Assembly (NCBI RefSeq): GCF_001611795.1
Contig: NZ_CP015098.1
Span: 7,812,001-7,876,000 of the forward strand
Direction: 5' to 3'
DNA length: 64,000 nt
Origin: Streptomyces qaidamensis
Lineage (GTDB): Bacteria; Actinomycetota; Actinomycetes; Streptomycetales; Streptomycetaceae
Shown: piece by piece, positions 24,269 through 32,195 of the stretch
Layout: each line of letters begins with the position of its first letter
Position numbering within the stretch: the stretch's first letter is position 1
Program-made: the position numbers and the translations under genes
The notes under the pieces: model-generated
What the model saw: only the letters and a program-made list of their open reading frames with translations
Told to the model about the DNA's origin: nothing
The model's database searches: none

Positions 24269-26692
24269 TCACTCGGTGCGCAGGGACGTGGCCGTGCGGG
24301 TCCTGGCCGCCCACCCGGCCGGGATCATCGCGCCCAGTATCGCCAGCGCAATGCCGCCCAGACCCGGCAGGAGCAGTTCGACCGGTCCGTACACATCAAG
24401 GACCGAGGACGGCATACCGGTGCCCACGGCGCGCCCCATCACCGGCATGACGACGCCGTGCAGCAGGTACCCCGCCGGCACGCCCAGCAGCCCGCCGACC
24501 ACGCCGATCGCGGACACCGAGGCGAGCACGAGGCTCACCGTCTGCCGCGGCGACATGCCGATCGCCTTGCAGACGCCCAGGTCGTGGACGCGTTCGCGGG
24601 TGTCCAGGACGACGGAGTTGAGCACGCCGAGACCGGCCACGGCGATGAGCATGAGGGTGAGCAGCACCGCCATCGCGTCCATGATGAGGATGACGCCGCT
24701 CTGTTCCGATTCCACTGCGGTCGTGGCGTCACCGCCCATCGGCTGCACCACCGCCGCGAGCTTCCGGGCGAACTCATCGGCCGCCACACCGGACTTCACG
24801 TCGACGAGGAACGTATCGGGCTGGGCCGACGGGAAGTTGGCCATGTCCGCGTGGACCTCCAGCTCATTGCCCGAGGTGTCGAAGGACTCCCCCACGATCC
24901 GCAGGTCGGCGCTCTCCTTCTCGAACGTCATCCGCACCGTGTCCCCGACCTTGGTGCTGGTCCGCTCCAGGAAGCGGGTGGGCACGACGACCTGGCCCTT
25001 CCCGGTGATCCAGTGCCCCGAGAGCATCTCGTGGCTGCCGGAGCGCGAGTCGCCCTCGTAGAGGCCGGCCTCCACCGCGCCGGAGACCCCGGCCACGGCG
25101 ACCTCCGTCTGGAGCTTGCCGTAGTACGACTCCAGCCCCGCCTCGGACTTGACGGCGGCCCGCACCTTCGCCGGGTCGGCCACCTCGGGCTTGGACGTGC
25201 CGGCCGGGTTGGGGGCGACGGGAGACGGGCTCGCCGGAGCACCGCTCGCCACGGGCGGCGGTGGCGGCGGGGGAGCGATGTCGTTCAGCTTGACCGTCGT
25301 GACCGTGACCGCGGCACGGCTCTCGGGATCCTGCGACGTGCCGACCTCGTTGAGGGACGAGGTCAGTCCCACCGCGAACGTCGCCGCCACGGTGCCGAAC
25401 GCCACCGCGAGCAGCATCGCGAGGGCACGCACCGGATGCGTGAAGGGAGTGGCGAGCCCGTACGTCACCGGCCGGGGCAGCGGCAGCCGTCCCATGGCCC
25501 GGTGCGCCCACTGCCCGCGCCCCGGGCGAGGCGCCCGGCCGACCGCGATGGCCTCGACCGTGTTCAGCCGTCCGGCACGCCGTGCGGGAATCAGCGCCGC
25601 GAGCCCCACCACGAGCAGTGCGACGGCCGGTACCGCGACGTCCACCCACCAGGCCACCGACAGCGAGACGTTGCCGTACACCGACTCCGTGTCCGCCAGC
25701 AGCGGCACCGCCAACAGGTTGCCCAGCACGACACCGAGGGCGATGCCGACCGTGGCCGGGATCAGCGCCTGGGCCACATACGCGCGGACGACCTCGCGGG
25801 GCGTGAAGCCGATGGCCTTGAGGACGCCGATCCTGCGCAGACCGGTGCCGACCGCGCCGCTGATCACACTGCTGACGATGATCACCGACATGACGATGCC
25901 GAGCACGCCGAAGGCCATCACGAACGGGACGGTCGCCGCCGCGCCCTGATCCGCGGCGCGCTTGGTGTCCAGCCAGGACTGCGTACCCAGGAGTGCCCCG
26001 GAGTCCACGGAGGAGGCGAGCTTCGCCCGGTCGGCGAGGATCTGCTGCTTCGTGCTCGCGGAGTCGAAGCGGTAGAGCATCTGGGTCGTGAGGGGGTTGC
26101 CCAGCGCCGCCAGGGCGTCGACCTGCGCCGCGGTCGCCCACGCGTCGGCGGATTCGCCGACCGACACGGCGAACCCGACGACCGACAGGGTCGGGGCGTT
26201 CGGGGTGTCCGACGTCTTGAGGGTGGATCCGATGTCGGCGGAGGGCCCTTGGAAGGACGCGTCGATCACGATCTCACCGGGCTTCTGCGCCCACCGGCCG
26301 GACTTCAGTTCCAAGCGGTCGACGTCGGCGTCCGCGCCGGTCCGCCCGACCACGGTCAGCGTCGGCATCCGGAAGCCCGACCGGTCCACCGGACGCAACG
26401 CCGTGGACGCGTACGGCCCCGCGCTCGCCGTGACACCGGCCAGCTTCTTGGTGCGCTCCAGCTGCGCCGCACTCGCCTTGGCCGGATCGAACTGCGCGGT
26501 GATGTGCGCGCCCTGCTGCTTCTTGAAGGCGTTGTCGAAGGGAGCGGCCGCGGCGACCATCAGGGCCCCGGCCACCACGGCCGAGGCCACGGCCATCATC
26601 GTGGCCACGGCGATCACCAGAGTCTGCACCCGCCGCCGGCCGACCCCGGAGCGTACGACCCGGCCCAGCGCGCCCTTGCCGAAAAGGCTCAT
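24269..26692 (-). CDS. FtsX/MacB-type ABC transporter permease
   Basis: 807 residues from ATG 26692, which overlaps the ATPase stop (ATGA). It has the duplicated FtsX layout of actinobacterial exporters: an N-terminal helix (VQTLVIAVATMMAVASAVVAGAL), an extracytoplasmic domain, a first FtsX block near residues 260-410, a linking helix and second outer domain with a Pro-rich stretch, and a last FtsX block near 650-800. Such proteins export lipids, peptides or drugs, or couple ATP use to envelope changes. The divergent two-component system suggests envelope-stress or antibiotic-sensing control. Confidence 0.92.
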   Translation of the reverse strand: MSLFGKGALGRVVRSGVGRRRVQTLVIAVATMMAVASAVVAGALMVAAAAPFDNAFKKQQGAHITAQFDPAKASAAQLERTKKLAGVTASAGPYASTALRPVDRSGFRMPTLTVVGRTGADADVDRLELKSGRWAQKPGEIVIDASFQGPSADIGSTLKTSDTPNAPTLSVVGFAVSVGESADAWATAAQVDALAALGNPLTTQMLYRFDSASTKQQILADRAKLASSVDSGALLGTQSWLDTKRAADQGAAATVPFVMAFGVLGIVMSVIIVSSVISGAVGTGLRRIGVLKAIGFTPREVVRAYVAQALIPATVGIALGVVLGNLLAVPLLADTESVYGNVSLSVAWWVDVAVPAVALLVVGLAALIPARRAGRLNTVEAIAVGRAPRPGRGQWAHRAMGRLPLPRPVTYGLATPFTHPVRALAMLLAVAFGTVAATFAVGLTSSLNEVGTSQDPESRAAVTVTTVKLNDIAPPPPPPPVASGAPASPSPVAPNPAGTSKPEVADPAKVRAAVKSEAGLESYYGKLQTEVAVAGVSGAVEAGLYEGDSRSGSHEMLSGHWITGKGQVVVPTRFLERTSTKVGDTVRMTFEKESADLRIVGESFDTSGNELEVHADMANFPSAQPDTFLVDVKSGVAADEFARKLAAVVQPMGGDATTAVESEQSGVILIMDAMAVLLTLMLIAVAGLGVLNSVVLDTRERVHDLGVCKAIGMSPRQTVSLVLASVSAIGVVGGLLGVPAGYLLHGVVMPVMGRAVGTGMPSSVLDVYGPVELLLPGLGGIALAILGAMIPAGWAARTRTATSLRTE

Positions 26693-27381
26693 CGGACGGC
26701 CTGCGCATACGTGTCGAGGGCGAGGTGACCGTCCACCAGGTGGATCGTGCGGCTCGCGCACGCCTCCGCCAGCGCCAGGTCATGCGTCACCAGCACGACG
26801 GTCTGGCCACCGCGGTGCAGATCGATCAGCAGCTTGCGGACCTCCGCGCCCGAGGCGGAGTCGAGGGCACCCGTGGGCTCGTCGGCCAGCAACAGCTCGG
26901 GGCGATTGATCAACGCCCGGGCGACACCGACCCGTTGGCGCTCACCTCCGGACAGTCGGCCCGGGTAGGCCCGTGCGTGCTTCTGGATGCCGAGCATCTC
27001 CATGAGCTCACCCGCGCGGGCGGCGGCCGCGCGCCGGCTCGCCCCGGTCAGCTGGGCCGGAAGCTGGATGTTGTCGGTGACGGTGAGGTCGTCGAGGAGA
27101 TTGAAGAACTGGAAGGCGATGCCGATGTGCTCGCGACGGAATTTGGCCAGGGCGTGCTCGCTCAACTGGTCGATCCGCCGCCCCGCGACGAGCACGGAGC
27201 CGTCGGTCGGCTTGTCCAGCCCGGCGATGAGGTTCAGCAGCGTGGACTTGCCGCTGCCGGAAGGGCCCGTCACAGCAAGGGCCTCGCCCTTGGCGACACT
27301 GAGCGTGAGCGGTCCGAGCGCCGGCGCACCGGCGGTGTCGTAGCGCTTCGCCACACCTTCCAGCTCGATCACTTGATTCAT
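26689..27381 (-). CDS. ABC transporter ATPase, MacB/LolD type
   Basis: 230 residues with Walker A GPSGSGKST, signature LSGGERQRVGVARAL, Walker B LLLADEPTGALD and the switch VTHD, all intact. It is the usual partner of the FtsX-type permease encoded immediately downstream with a 4-bp overlap. The promoter should lie in the 220-bp gap shared with the divergent histidine kinase gene. Confidence 0.94.
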   Translation of the reverse strand: MNQVIELEGVAKRYDTAGAPALGPLTLSVAKGEALAVTGPSGSGKSTLLNLIAGLDKPTDGSVLVAGRRIDQLSEHALAKFRREHIGIAFQFFNLLDDLTVTDNIQLPAQLTGASRRAAAARAGELMEMLGIQKHARAYPGRLSGGERQRVGVARALINRPELLLADEPTGALDSASGAEVRKLLIDLHRGGQTVVLVTHDLALAEACASRTIHLVDGHLALDTYAQAVR

Positions 27382-27517
27382 GCGGGTTGTCCGTCCTTAC
27401 GATCGCGAGAGACACATGCCGCTGCCGACCCTGTGAACGTAGAGGCCGCCGCCCGCGCGGCGCGTCGGCCGCGGAACCAACATTGCCCCCTCCCAGCGGA
27501 TGATTCGGGCGGGGACT

Positions 27518-27534
27518 CCTACCTGAGGAGTAGG
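27518..27534. promoter_or_regulatory. Candidate response-regulator operator
   Basis: CCTAC, seven bases, GTAGG in the gap between the ABC ATPase and histidine kinase genes, in a stretch CTCCTACCTGAGGAGTAGG. Position and symmetry fit a binding site for the NarL-type regulator encoded downstream. Confidence 0.4.
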
Positions 27535-27602
27535 CCTCGGAGACACCGCCTTGATCAGACAGGTGGACGCGGACCGGTTGGCGTGCGCCTCACAATGGGC
27601 GG

Positions 27603-28898
27603 ATGGAGACGCAGGACCGGCGCCGCCGGCTTCGCCAGCTCATCGAAGCGCTGCGCCCCGAGGCGAGGTCCGCCCCGCAGTCGAAGCGGGCGGTGCGCGT
27701 GGACGTGGTGCTGGCGGTCGTGCTGAGCGCCGTCGCACTGTACGTGGCGGTGCGGTACCCGGGTAACGGGCCGGTGGATGTGACCCCCCCCAAGATCGAC
27801 GTGGGAACCGGGGTGCCGGCGCCGCCTTTGCCGGGCCCTGATCAGGCGCCCGCGGAGGAAGACGCTCCGCCCGTCCCCTGGGCGATGGTCATCCTGTCGA
27901 CACTGCCGCTCGGACTGAGGCGCCGGTACCCGCTGGCCACGTTCGTGACGGTGCTGGTCGCGGCGCTGGCCATCGGCGGCTCCGCCTCCTGGATCACCGT
28001 CCTGGCCTGTGTCGTCGGCGCCTACAGCGCCGTCGTGTACAGCCGTTACCGGATACTGGCCATCGCCGTGCTGGTGATGGCCGCCGCGCTGTCCGGCTAC
28101 GCGTTCCGCAACGCTGATCCCCTGCTCCCGGGCTGGTCCAGTCCGGGATTTGTGCTGCTGGTGGCCGGGATGCTGGCCAGCCTCGTCCGGTTCCTGCAAC
28201 TGCGGCTGGCGTCCAGCCGGGACCGGGTCACCGCACTGCAGCAGGCGCAGGAGGAGGCCATGCGCCGGGCCGTCGCGGAGGAGCGTGCGCGCATTGCCGC
28301 CGAACTGCACGACGTCGTGACCCACAATGTCAGCGTGATGGTGATCCAGGCAGGCGCGGCCCGCAAAGTGATGGACGTGGTGCCCGAGCAGTCCAAGGAG
28401 GCGTTGTTGGCCGTCGAGGCGGGCGGCAGGGCCGCCATGGCCGAACTGCGGCACGTGATGGGGCTGTTGGCGGCTCCGGACCACGACAGACCCGACGGCC
28501 TGGAGCCACAGCCGGGGCTGGCGCAGCTCCACGCGCTGGTCGCCCGGGTACGGGCCGCCGGGACGCCCGTGAGCGTCGGGGTGTCGCTGCCGTCGGAACC
28601 GCTGCCGTCGGGGGTGGACCTCGCGGCGTACCGGGTCGTGCAGGAGGCGCTGACCAACACGATCAAGCACGCACGCGGCGCGGAGGCGTCCGTCGCCATC
28701 GGATACACCGACGACTGCCTGGAGATCGAGGTCACGGACACCGGAGGCGTGAAGGACACCCCGCCGCTGGAGAGCAACGGCCGCGGCCACATGGGACTGC
28801 GGGAGCGGCTGGCCGTGTACGACGGCGAACTGACGGCCGGTCCGACGCCGAACGGGGGCTACCGGGTCGCCGCCCGCATCCCGCGGAGCGCGGCATGA
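27603..28898 (+). CDS. Sensor histidine kinase, NarL/DesK type
   Basis: 431 residues. Residues about 38-195 hold five or so transmembrane helices with no sizeable outer domain, so the sensor is probably within the membrane. The HisKA_3 segment carries the phospho-acceptor His236 in AAELHDVVTHN, and a HATPase domain ends the protein (NTIKHA, then GHMGLRERLAVYDG). The stop overlaps the response regulator start (ATGA). Intramembrane sensing and a neighbouring MacB-like transporter are typical of systems detecting cell-envelope-active compounds. Confidence 0.92.
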   Translation: METQDRRRRLRQLIEALRPEARSAPQSKRAVRVDVVLAVVLSAVALYVAVRYPGNGPVDVTPPKIDVGTGVPAPPLPGPDQAPAEEDAPPVPWAMVILSTLPLGLRRRYPLATFVTVLVAALAIGGSASWITVLACVVGAYSAVVYSRYRILAIAVLVMAAALSGYAFRNADPLLPGWSSPGFVLLVAGMLASLVRFLQLRLASSRDRVTALQQAQEEAMRRAVAEERARIAAELHDVVTHNVSVMVIQAGAARKVMDVVPEQSKEALLAVEAGGRAAMAELRHVMGLLAAPDHDRPDGLEPQPGLAQLHALVARVRAAGTPVSVGVSLPSEPLPSGVDLAAYRVVQEALTNTIKHARGAEASVAIGYTDDCLEIEVTDTGGVKDTPPLESNGRGHMGLRERLAVYDGELTAGPTPNGGYRVAARIPRSAA

Positions 28899-29593
28899 GC
28901 GGGGACCAGTCGCCGCTGCGCGCCGTCATCGCCGACGACCAGGCCCTCGTGCGCACCGGTTTCCGGATGATTCTGGCCGCGGACGGCATCGAGGTGGCGG
29001 CCGAGGCGGCCGACGGGGCCGAGGCCGTCGCAGCGGTGCGCCGCACGCGGCCCGACGTCGTCCTCATGGACATCCGGATGCCGGTGATGGACGGCATCGA
29101 GGCCACCCGGCGCATCCTCGGCGGTGACGGTCCGGCGGAGACCCGGGTCATCATCCTCACCACCTACGACCTCGACCAGTACGTCTATGCCGCGCTGACG
29201 GCCGGCGCCAGCGGCTTCCTGCTCAAGGACGTCACCCCTGAACGCCTGGTGTCCGCCTTGCGCATGGTGCAGTCCGGTGACGCTCTCCTCGCGCCGACGA
29301 TCACCCGTCGGCTGATCGAGCGCTTCGCCGTGCCCGACGAACCCCAGACCGTCGCACCGCACCGCGACCTGTCCGGTCTGACCCCGCGTGAACTGGAGGT
29401 GCTCCGCCTGCTGGCCACGGGTCTCAGCAACGCCGAGTTGGCCTCCCGGCTGTTCCTGAGCCCCACCACCGTCAAGAGCCATGTCGGCCGCATCCTGTCG
29501 AAGCTGGATTTGCGCGATCGCGTCCAGGCCGTCGTCTTCGCCTACGAGACGGGTCTGATCGCCCCGGGTGGTGCAACCGACGCTGTGCCGTGA
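28895..29593 (+). CDS. NarL/LuxR-type response regulator
   Basis: 232 residues. The receiver domain has the acidic pair at residues 13-14 (ADDQ), phospho-acceptor Asp59 in LMDIRMP, and the Thr/Lys switch residues. A LuxR-type helix-turn-helix (LTPRELEVLRLLATGLSNAELASRLFLSPTTV) lies at about residues 160-195. It is the partner of the overlapping histidine kinase gene and probably activates the divergent ABC operon. Confidence 0.95.
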   Translation: MSGDQSPLRAVIADDQALVRTGFRMILAADGIEVAAEAADGAEAVAAVRRTRPDVVLMDIRMPVMDGIEATRRILGGDGPAETRVIILTTYDLDQYVYAALTAGASGFLLKDVTPERLVSALRMVQSGDALLAPTITRRLIERFAVPDEPQTVAPHRDLSGLTPRELEVLRLLATGLSNAELASRLFLSPTTVKSHVGRILSKLDLRDRVQAVVFAYETGLIAPGGATDAVP

Positions 29594-29728
29594 CGCGCAA
29601 AGGAAACTGACGACGTCTGACGGGCTTCGGCCTCGTGCAGGCGTCCGTTCTGGTTTCCGCATCAAAAAGTGAAAGTGAAACGGAATTCTCGACTTCTCTC
29701 ATACGGGTGATGCATTTATCGTGGACAT

Positions 29729-30157
29729 ATGGAAAGAACAGTGGAGTTCTATACGGTGAAGCGCGGTGACAATCTCACCAAGATCGCGTCCATGTTCCAT
29801 GTGACGCTCGACCGGATTCTGGAGTGGAATCCTCAGATCGAGAATCCGGACATCCTTTTCCCCGGCCAGAAGATTCGCGTTTCCGCACCGGACATGCACG
29901 GCGAGTACGAGCCGTTCCCGGGTGCCGACTTCTTCCAGTCGTCCGTGACCAGTCCGGTCATCGAGGCCATGGGGTACCGCCTCATCGAGGAGGGCTGCTC
30001 GGCGTACGCCGGCGGACCCGACTCGCAGTGGAGCGAGGCGGACCGGAAGTCGTACTCGAAGTGGCAGCACAAACTCGGCTTCTCGGGCCACGACGCTGAC
30101 GGCACCCCGGGCCGCAGGTCGTGGGACCGGCTGCACGTACCCGCTGTGTACGAGTGA
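29729..30157 (+). CDS. Small LysM protein with a C-terminal peptidoglycan-binding-like segment
   Basis: 142 residues. LysM fills residues 5-51 (YTVKRGDNLTKIASMF...NPDILFPGQKI). The C-terminus (GYRLIEEGCSAYAGGPDSQW...YSKWQHKLGFSG...DGTPGRRSWDRL) resembles a short peptidoglycan-binding module found at the end of secreted Streptomyces hydrolases. There is no signal peptide, which is odd for a cell-wall binder. The gene and its leader are clearly poorer in G+C than the surroundings. It overlaps the next gene (GTGA), which encodes a membrane protein. It may need a non-classical exit route, or act inside as a baseplate-like LysM protein; both are guesses. Confidence 0.85.
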   Translation: MERTVEFYTVKRGDNLTKIASMFHVTLDRILEWNPQIENPDILFPGQKIRVSAPDMHGEYEPFPGADFFQSSVTSPVIEAMGYRLIEEGCSAYAGGPDSQWSEADRKSYSKWQHKLGFSGHDADGTPGRRSWDRLHVPAVYE

Positions 30158-31374
30158 CCGGGACCGAGACCGACACCGCCCGTACGCGCCGCCGGATCAC
30201 CAGGGGCCCGCGTGCCGGTGCGCCCCGGACCGCGTGGCGCGCACGGGCCAGGGCCCGAATCGCCTATCTGGAGGCGGAGCTGGAACACGAGAGCGCCAGA
30301 CGGGATCCGGGCGACCGGACAGCGCTCATCGAGGGAATGCGAAGTCATCTGGAGAAGGCCCGCGCGGCCGCGGACGAGGATTTCGGATGGCGGAAGTTGT
30401 GGTCGGGATCGGCTGCCCGCGAGGGCGTGTGCTCGAATATCCGCAGCGCCGAGGTGTTGCTGATTCAACTGGTTTCCGGTGAGGAAATCGCGGGCCGCGC
30501 CAGTGAGGTCATGGCCCTGGTCAAGGATCATCTGGACGCGGACGACCCACGCCGGGTCCGGCTCGCCCTGCGACTGCGTCCCATCATCTCCGGCGACATC
30601 ACCACGAGCGACCGGGATCTCATGGCCCGGGCGCTCGACGCCGCGTACAGCAGCCTGGACGACGAACTGGCCCGGGTGCGCAGCCTGCGCAACATCCTCT
30701 GGGTCGCGACCGTCCTCGTGCTGATCGGGGTGGTGAACCTGGCCCTCTACGGGTGGTTCTCGCCCAGTTCGCTGAGCTTGTGCTTCTCACCCCAGGGCGG
30801 CTCCGGAGACACGGTCACCGTCGTGTGTCCCACCGCTGAGTATCACAACCAGCCGGCTGACACCGACCCGAGCAGGCTGGCCGGCGCGACGGACATCCTC
30901 ACCGTGGAGATCGCCGGACTGGCCGGTGCCGCCCTCACCGTCATCGCATCGCTGCGCCGCATCCGGGGCACCGACTCCCCCTACATGCTGCCCCTGGCAT
31001 CGGCGGTGCTGAAGCTGCCCACGGGCGCCCTGTCGGCCTTCCTCGGACTGCTGCTGATCCGGGGCGCCTTCGTCCCCGGACTCAGCGACCTCGACAGCAG
31101 GGCGCAGGTCCTCGCCTGGGCCGCGGCCTTCGGCGCCGCACAGCACCTGGTGACGCGACTCGTGGACGACCGTGCCCAGATGACGCTGTCGGAGGTCCGC
31201 AACCCCACCGATGCCGTGATCGACCCCGAGAGAGTCGCTGCCAAGGAAGGGCCGCCGGCGTCCGCCGCCGGGTCGCCCAACGGCGCGGGACCGCACGACG
31301 AGCCGCACGGGCCCGGCGGAGACGGCGAACCGGTCCCCGACGGCGGATCACCTCACCGCCGCAGCGGTGCGTGA
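30154..31374 (+). CDS. Four-helix membrane protein of unknown function
   Basis: 406 residues from GTG 30154, overlapping the LysM gene. The first 190 residues are soluble and helical (AWRARARARIAYLEAELEHESAR, then a segment DITTSDRDLMARALDAAYSSLDDELARV). Four predicted membrane helices follow: ILWVATVLVLIGVVNLAL, ILTVEIAGLAGAALTVI, LSAFLGLLLIRGAFV and LAWAAAFGAAQHLV. Between the first two lies a short loop with Cys residues. The tail is Pro/Gly-rich. I recognise no family. The overlap with the LysM gene implies a joint function at the envelope. The 3' end overlaps the MFS pseudogene on the other strand. Confidence 0.8.
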   Translation: MTGTETDTARTRRRITRGPRAGAPRTAWRARARARIAYLEAELEHESARRDPGDRTALIEGMRSHLEKARAAADEDFGWRKLWSGSAAREGVCSNIRSAEVLLIQLVSGEEIAGRASEVMALVKDHLDADDPRRVRLALRLRPIISGDITTSDRDLMARALDAAYSSLDDELARVRSLRNILWVATVLVLIGVVNLALYGWFSPSSLSLCFSPQGGSGDTVTVVCPTAEYHNQPADTDPSRLAGATDILTVEIAGLAGAALTVIASLRRIRGTDSPYMLPLASAVLKLPTGALSAFLGLLLIRGAFVPGLSDLDSRAQVLAWAAAFGAAQHLVTRLVDDRAQMTLSEVRNPTDAVIDPERVAAKEGPPASAAGSPNGAGPHDEPHGPGGDGEPVPDGGSPHRRSGA

Positions 31375-32050
31375 GCCGTCTCCGGCAGCCGCAGGGACAC
31401 CACCGACGACACCAGGCGGATCACCGCGACGTACCAGGGGAACAACGCACCGTGCCGGCGCACTGCACGAGCAGCAGCACGGCGAACGAGTCGCGCAGGG
31501 CGTGCAGCGGGGCACCGCGAGCAGCGCGAAGCCCGGGCCGAAGAAGAGCAGCAGGGGGCGGCGGCCGATGGGGGTCCCCCGCGGGAGCTCGATTCGAGCG
31601 TGGGGGAAGTCCGAGAGCAGGCCGCCGAGCGGTTGCGGCAGGGCGAAGAAGGCCAGGGAGATCGTGCCCGCGAGCAGCGCGTCCGACTTCTCGGTCCCGG
31701 GGTTGAGTGAGGCCTACGTCGGCAGGTACGACGTCCACATGCAGTACGCGATGGTGCCGCCCGCCGTGATGCCGCCGATGAGGACCGACTCGCGCGGATG
31801 CCGGCGCAGCGCCTCGGACAGGCCCGGGCGCGGCCCCTGCCGCTGCTCGGCGCTGCGGGTCTCCTGCGCGCCCTGCCGGATCCAGAAGCAGACCAGGCTC
31901 AGCACGGCCCCGAGCACGAACGGCACCCGCCAGCCTCAGCCGTTCATCCGCCCGTCGTCCAGCGTGCCCACCAGCAGGGTCGCGATGCCGGAGGCGACCA
32001 GCTGCCCCACGGTCGTCGACACGTACTGGTAGTTCCCTCCCCTGCGAACG
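31353..32050 (-). pseudogene. Decayed MFS transporter gene (metabolite:H+ symporter type)
   Basis: Reading the minus strand from about 32050, one frame gives YQYVSTTVGQLVASGIATLL, then a TGA at 31936-31938 where the family has Trp (NG-stop-GWRVPFVLGAVL). It continues through FWIRQGAQETR and IAYCMWTSYLPT to a TAG at 31714-31716 replacing Tyr, then LLAGTISLAFFALPQPLGGLLSD. A 39-bp palindromic element interrupts LSD/GRRPLLLFFG, a deletion follows LLLVQCAG, and the end YVAVIRLVSSVVSLRLPET closes in another frame. The N-terminal half is lost. Such transporters carry small organic acids. Confidence 0.85.
31568..31609 (+). repeat. REP-like palindromic element, copy B, inside the MFS pseudogene
   Basis: It begins ATGGGGGTCCCCC and ends GTGGGGGAAG, with GCTCGATTCGAGC in the middle. 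It sits between codons for LSD and GRRP of the former transporter and adds about 13 codons, so its insertion can be placed exactly against the family pattern. Confidence 0.75.
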
Positions 32051-32195
32051 CCCGGGCACACCTGGCGTACCGGCGACTTTCACATGAGTGTCATCGGCCC
32101 CTTCCTTGTCGTTTGGTGTCCCTGAAACACTCCTTCCGCGCAGATTCCGTCACGTTCCGGCCATCCAGCACAGCAGGATGAGAGGTCTGTCCTTC

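Noticed and set aside
24173..26728. 851-codon plus-strand open frame opposite the FtsX-type permease
   Set aside because: His/Arg/Gly-rich shadow of the permease gene; the minus-strand frame has membrane helices and overlaps the ATPase gene properly.
32051..32195. Phosphate-control (PHO box) site upstream of phospholipase C
   Set aside because: Only isolated partial matches to GTTCACC were found, not the expected direct repeats.
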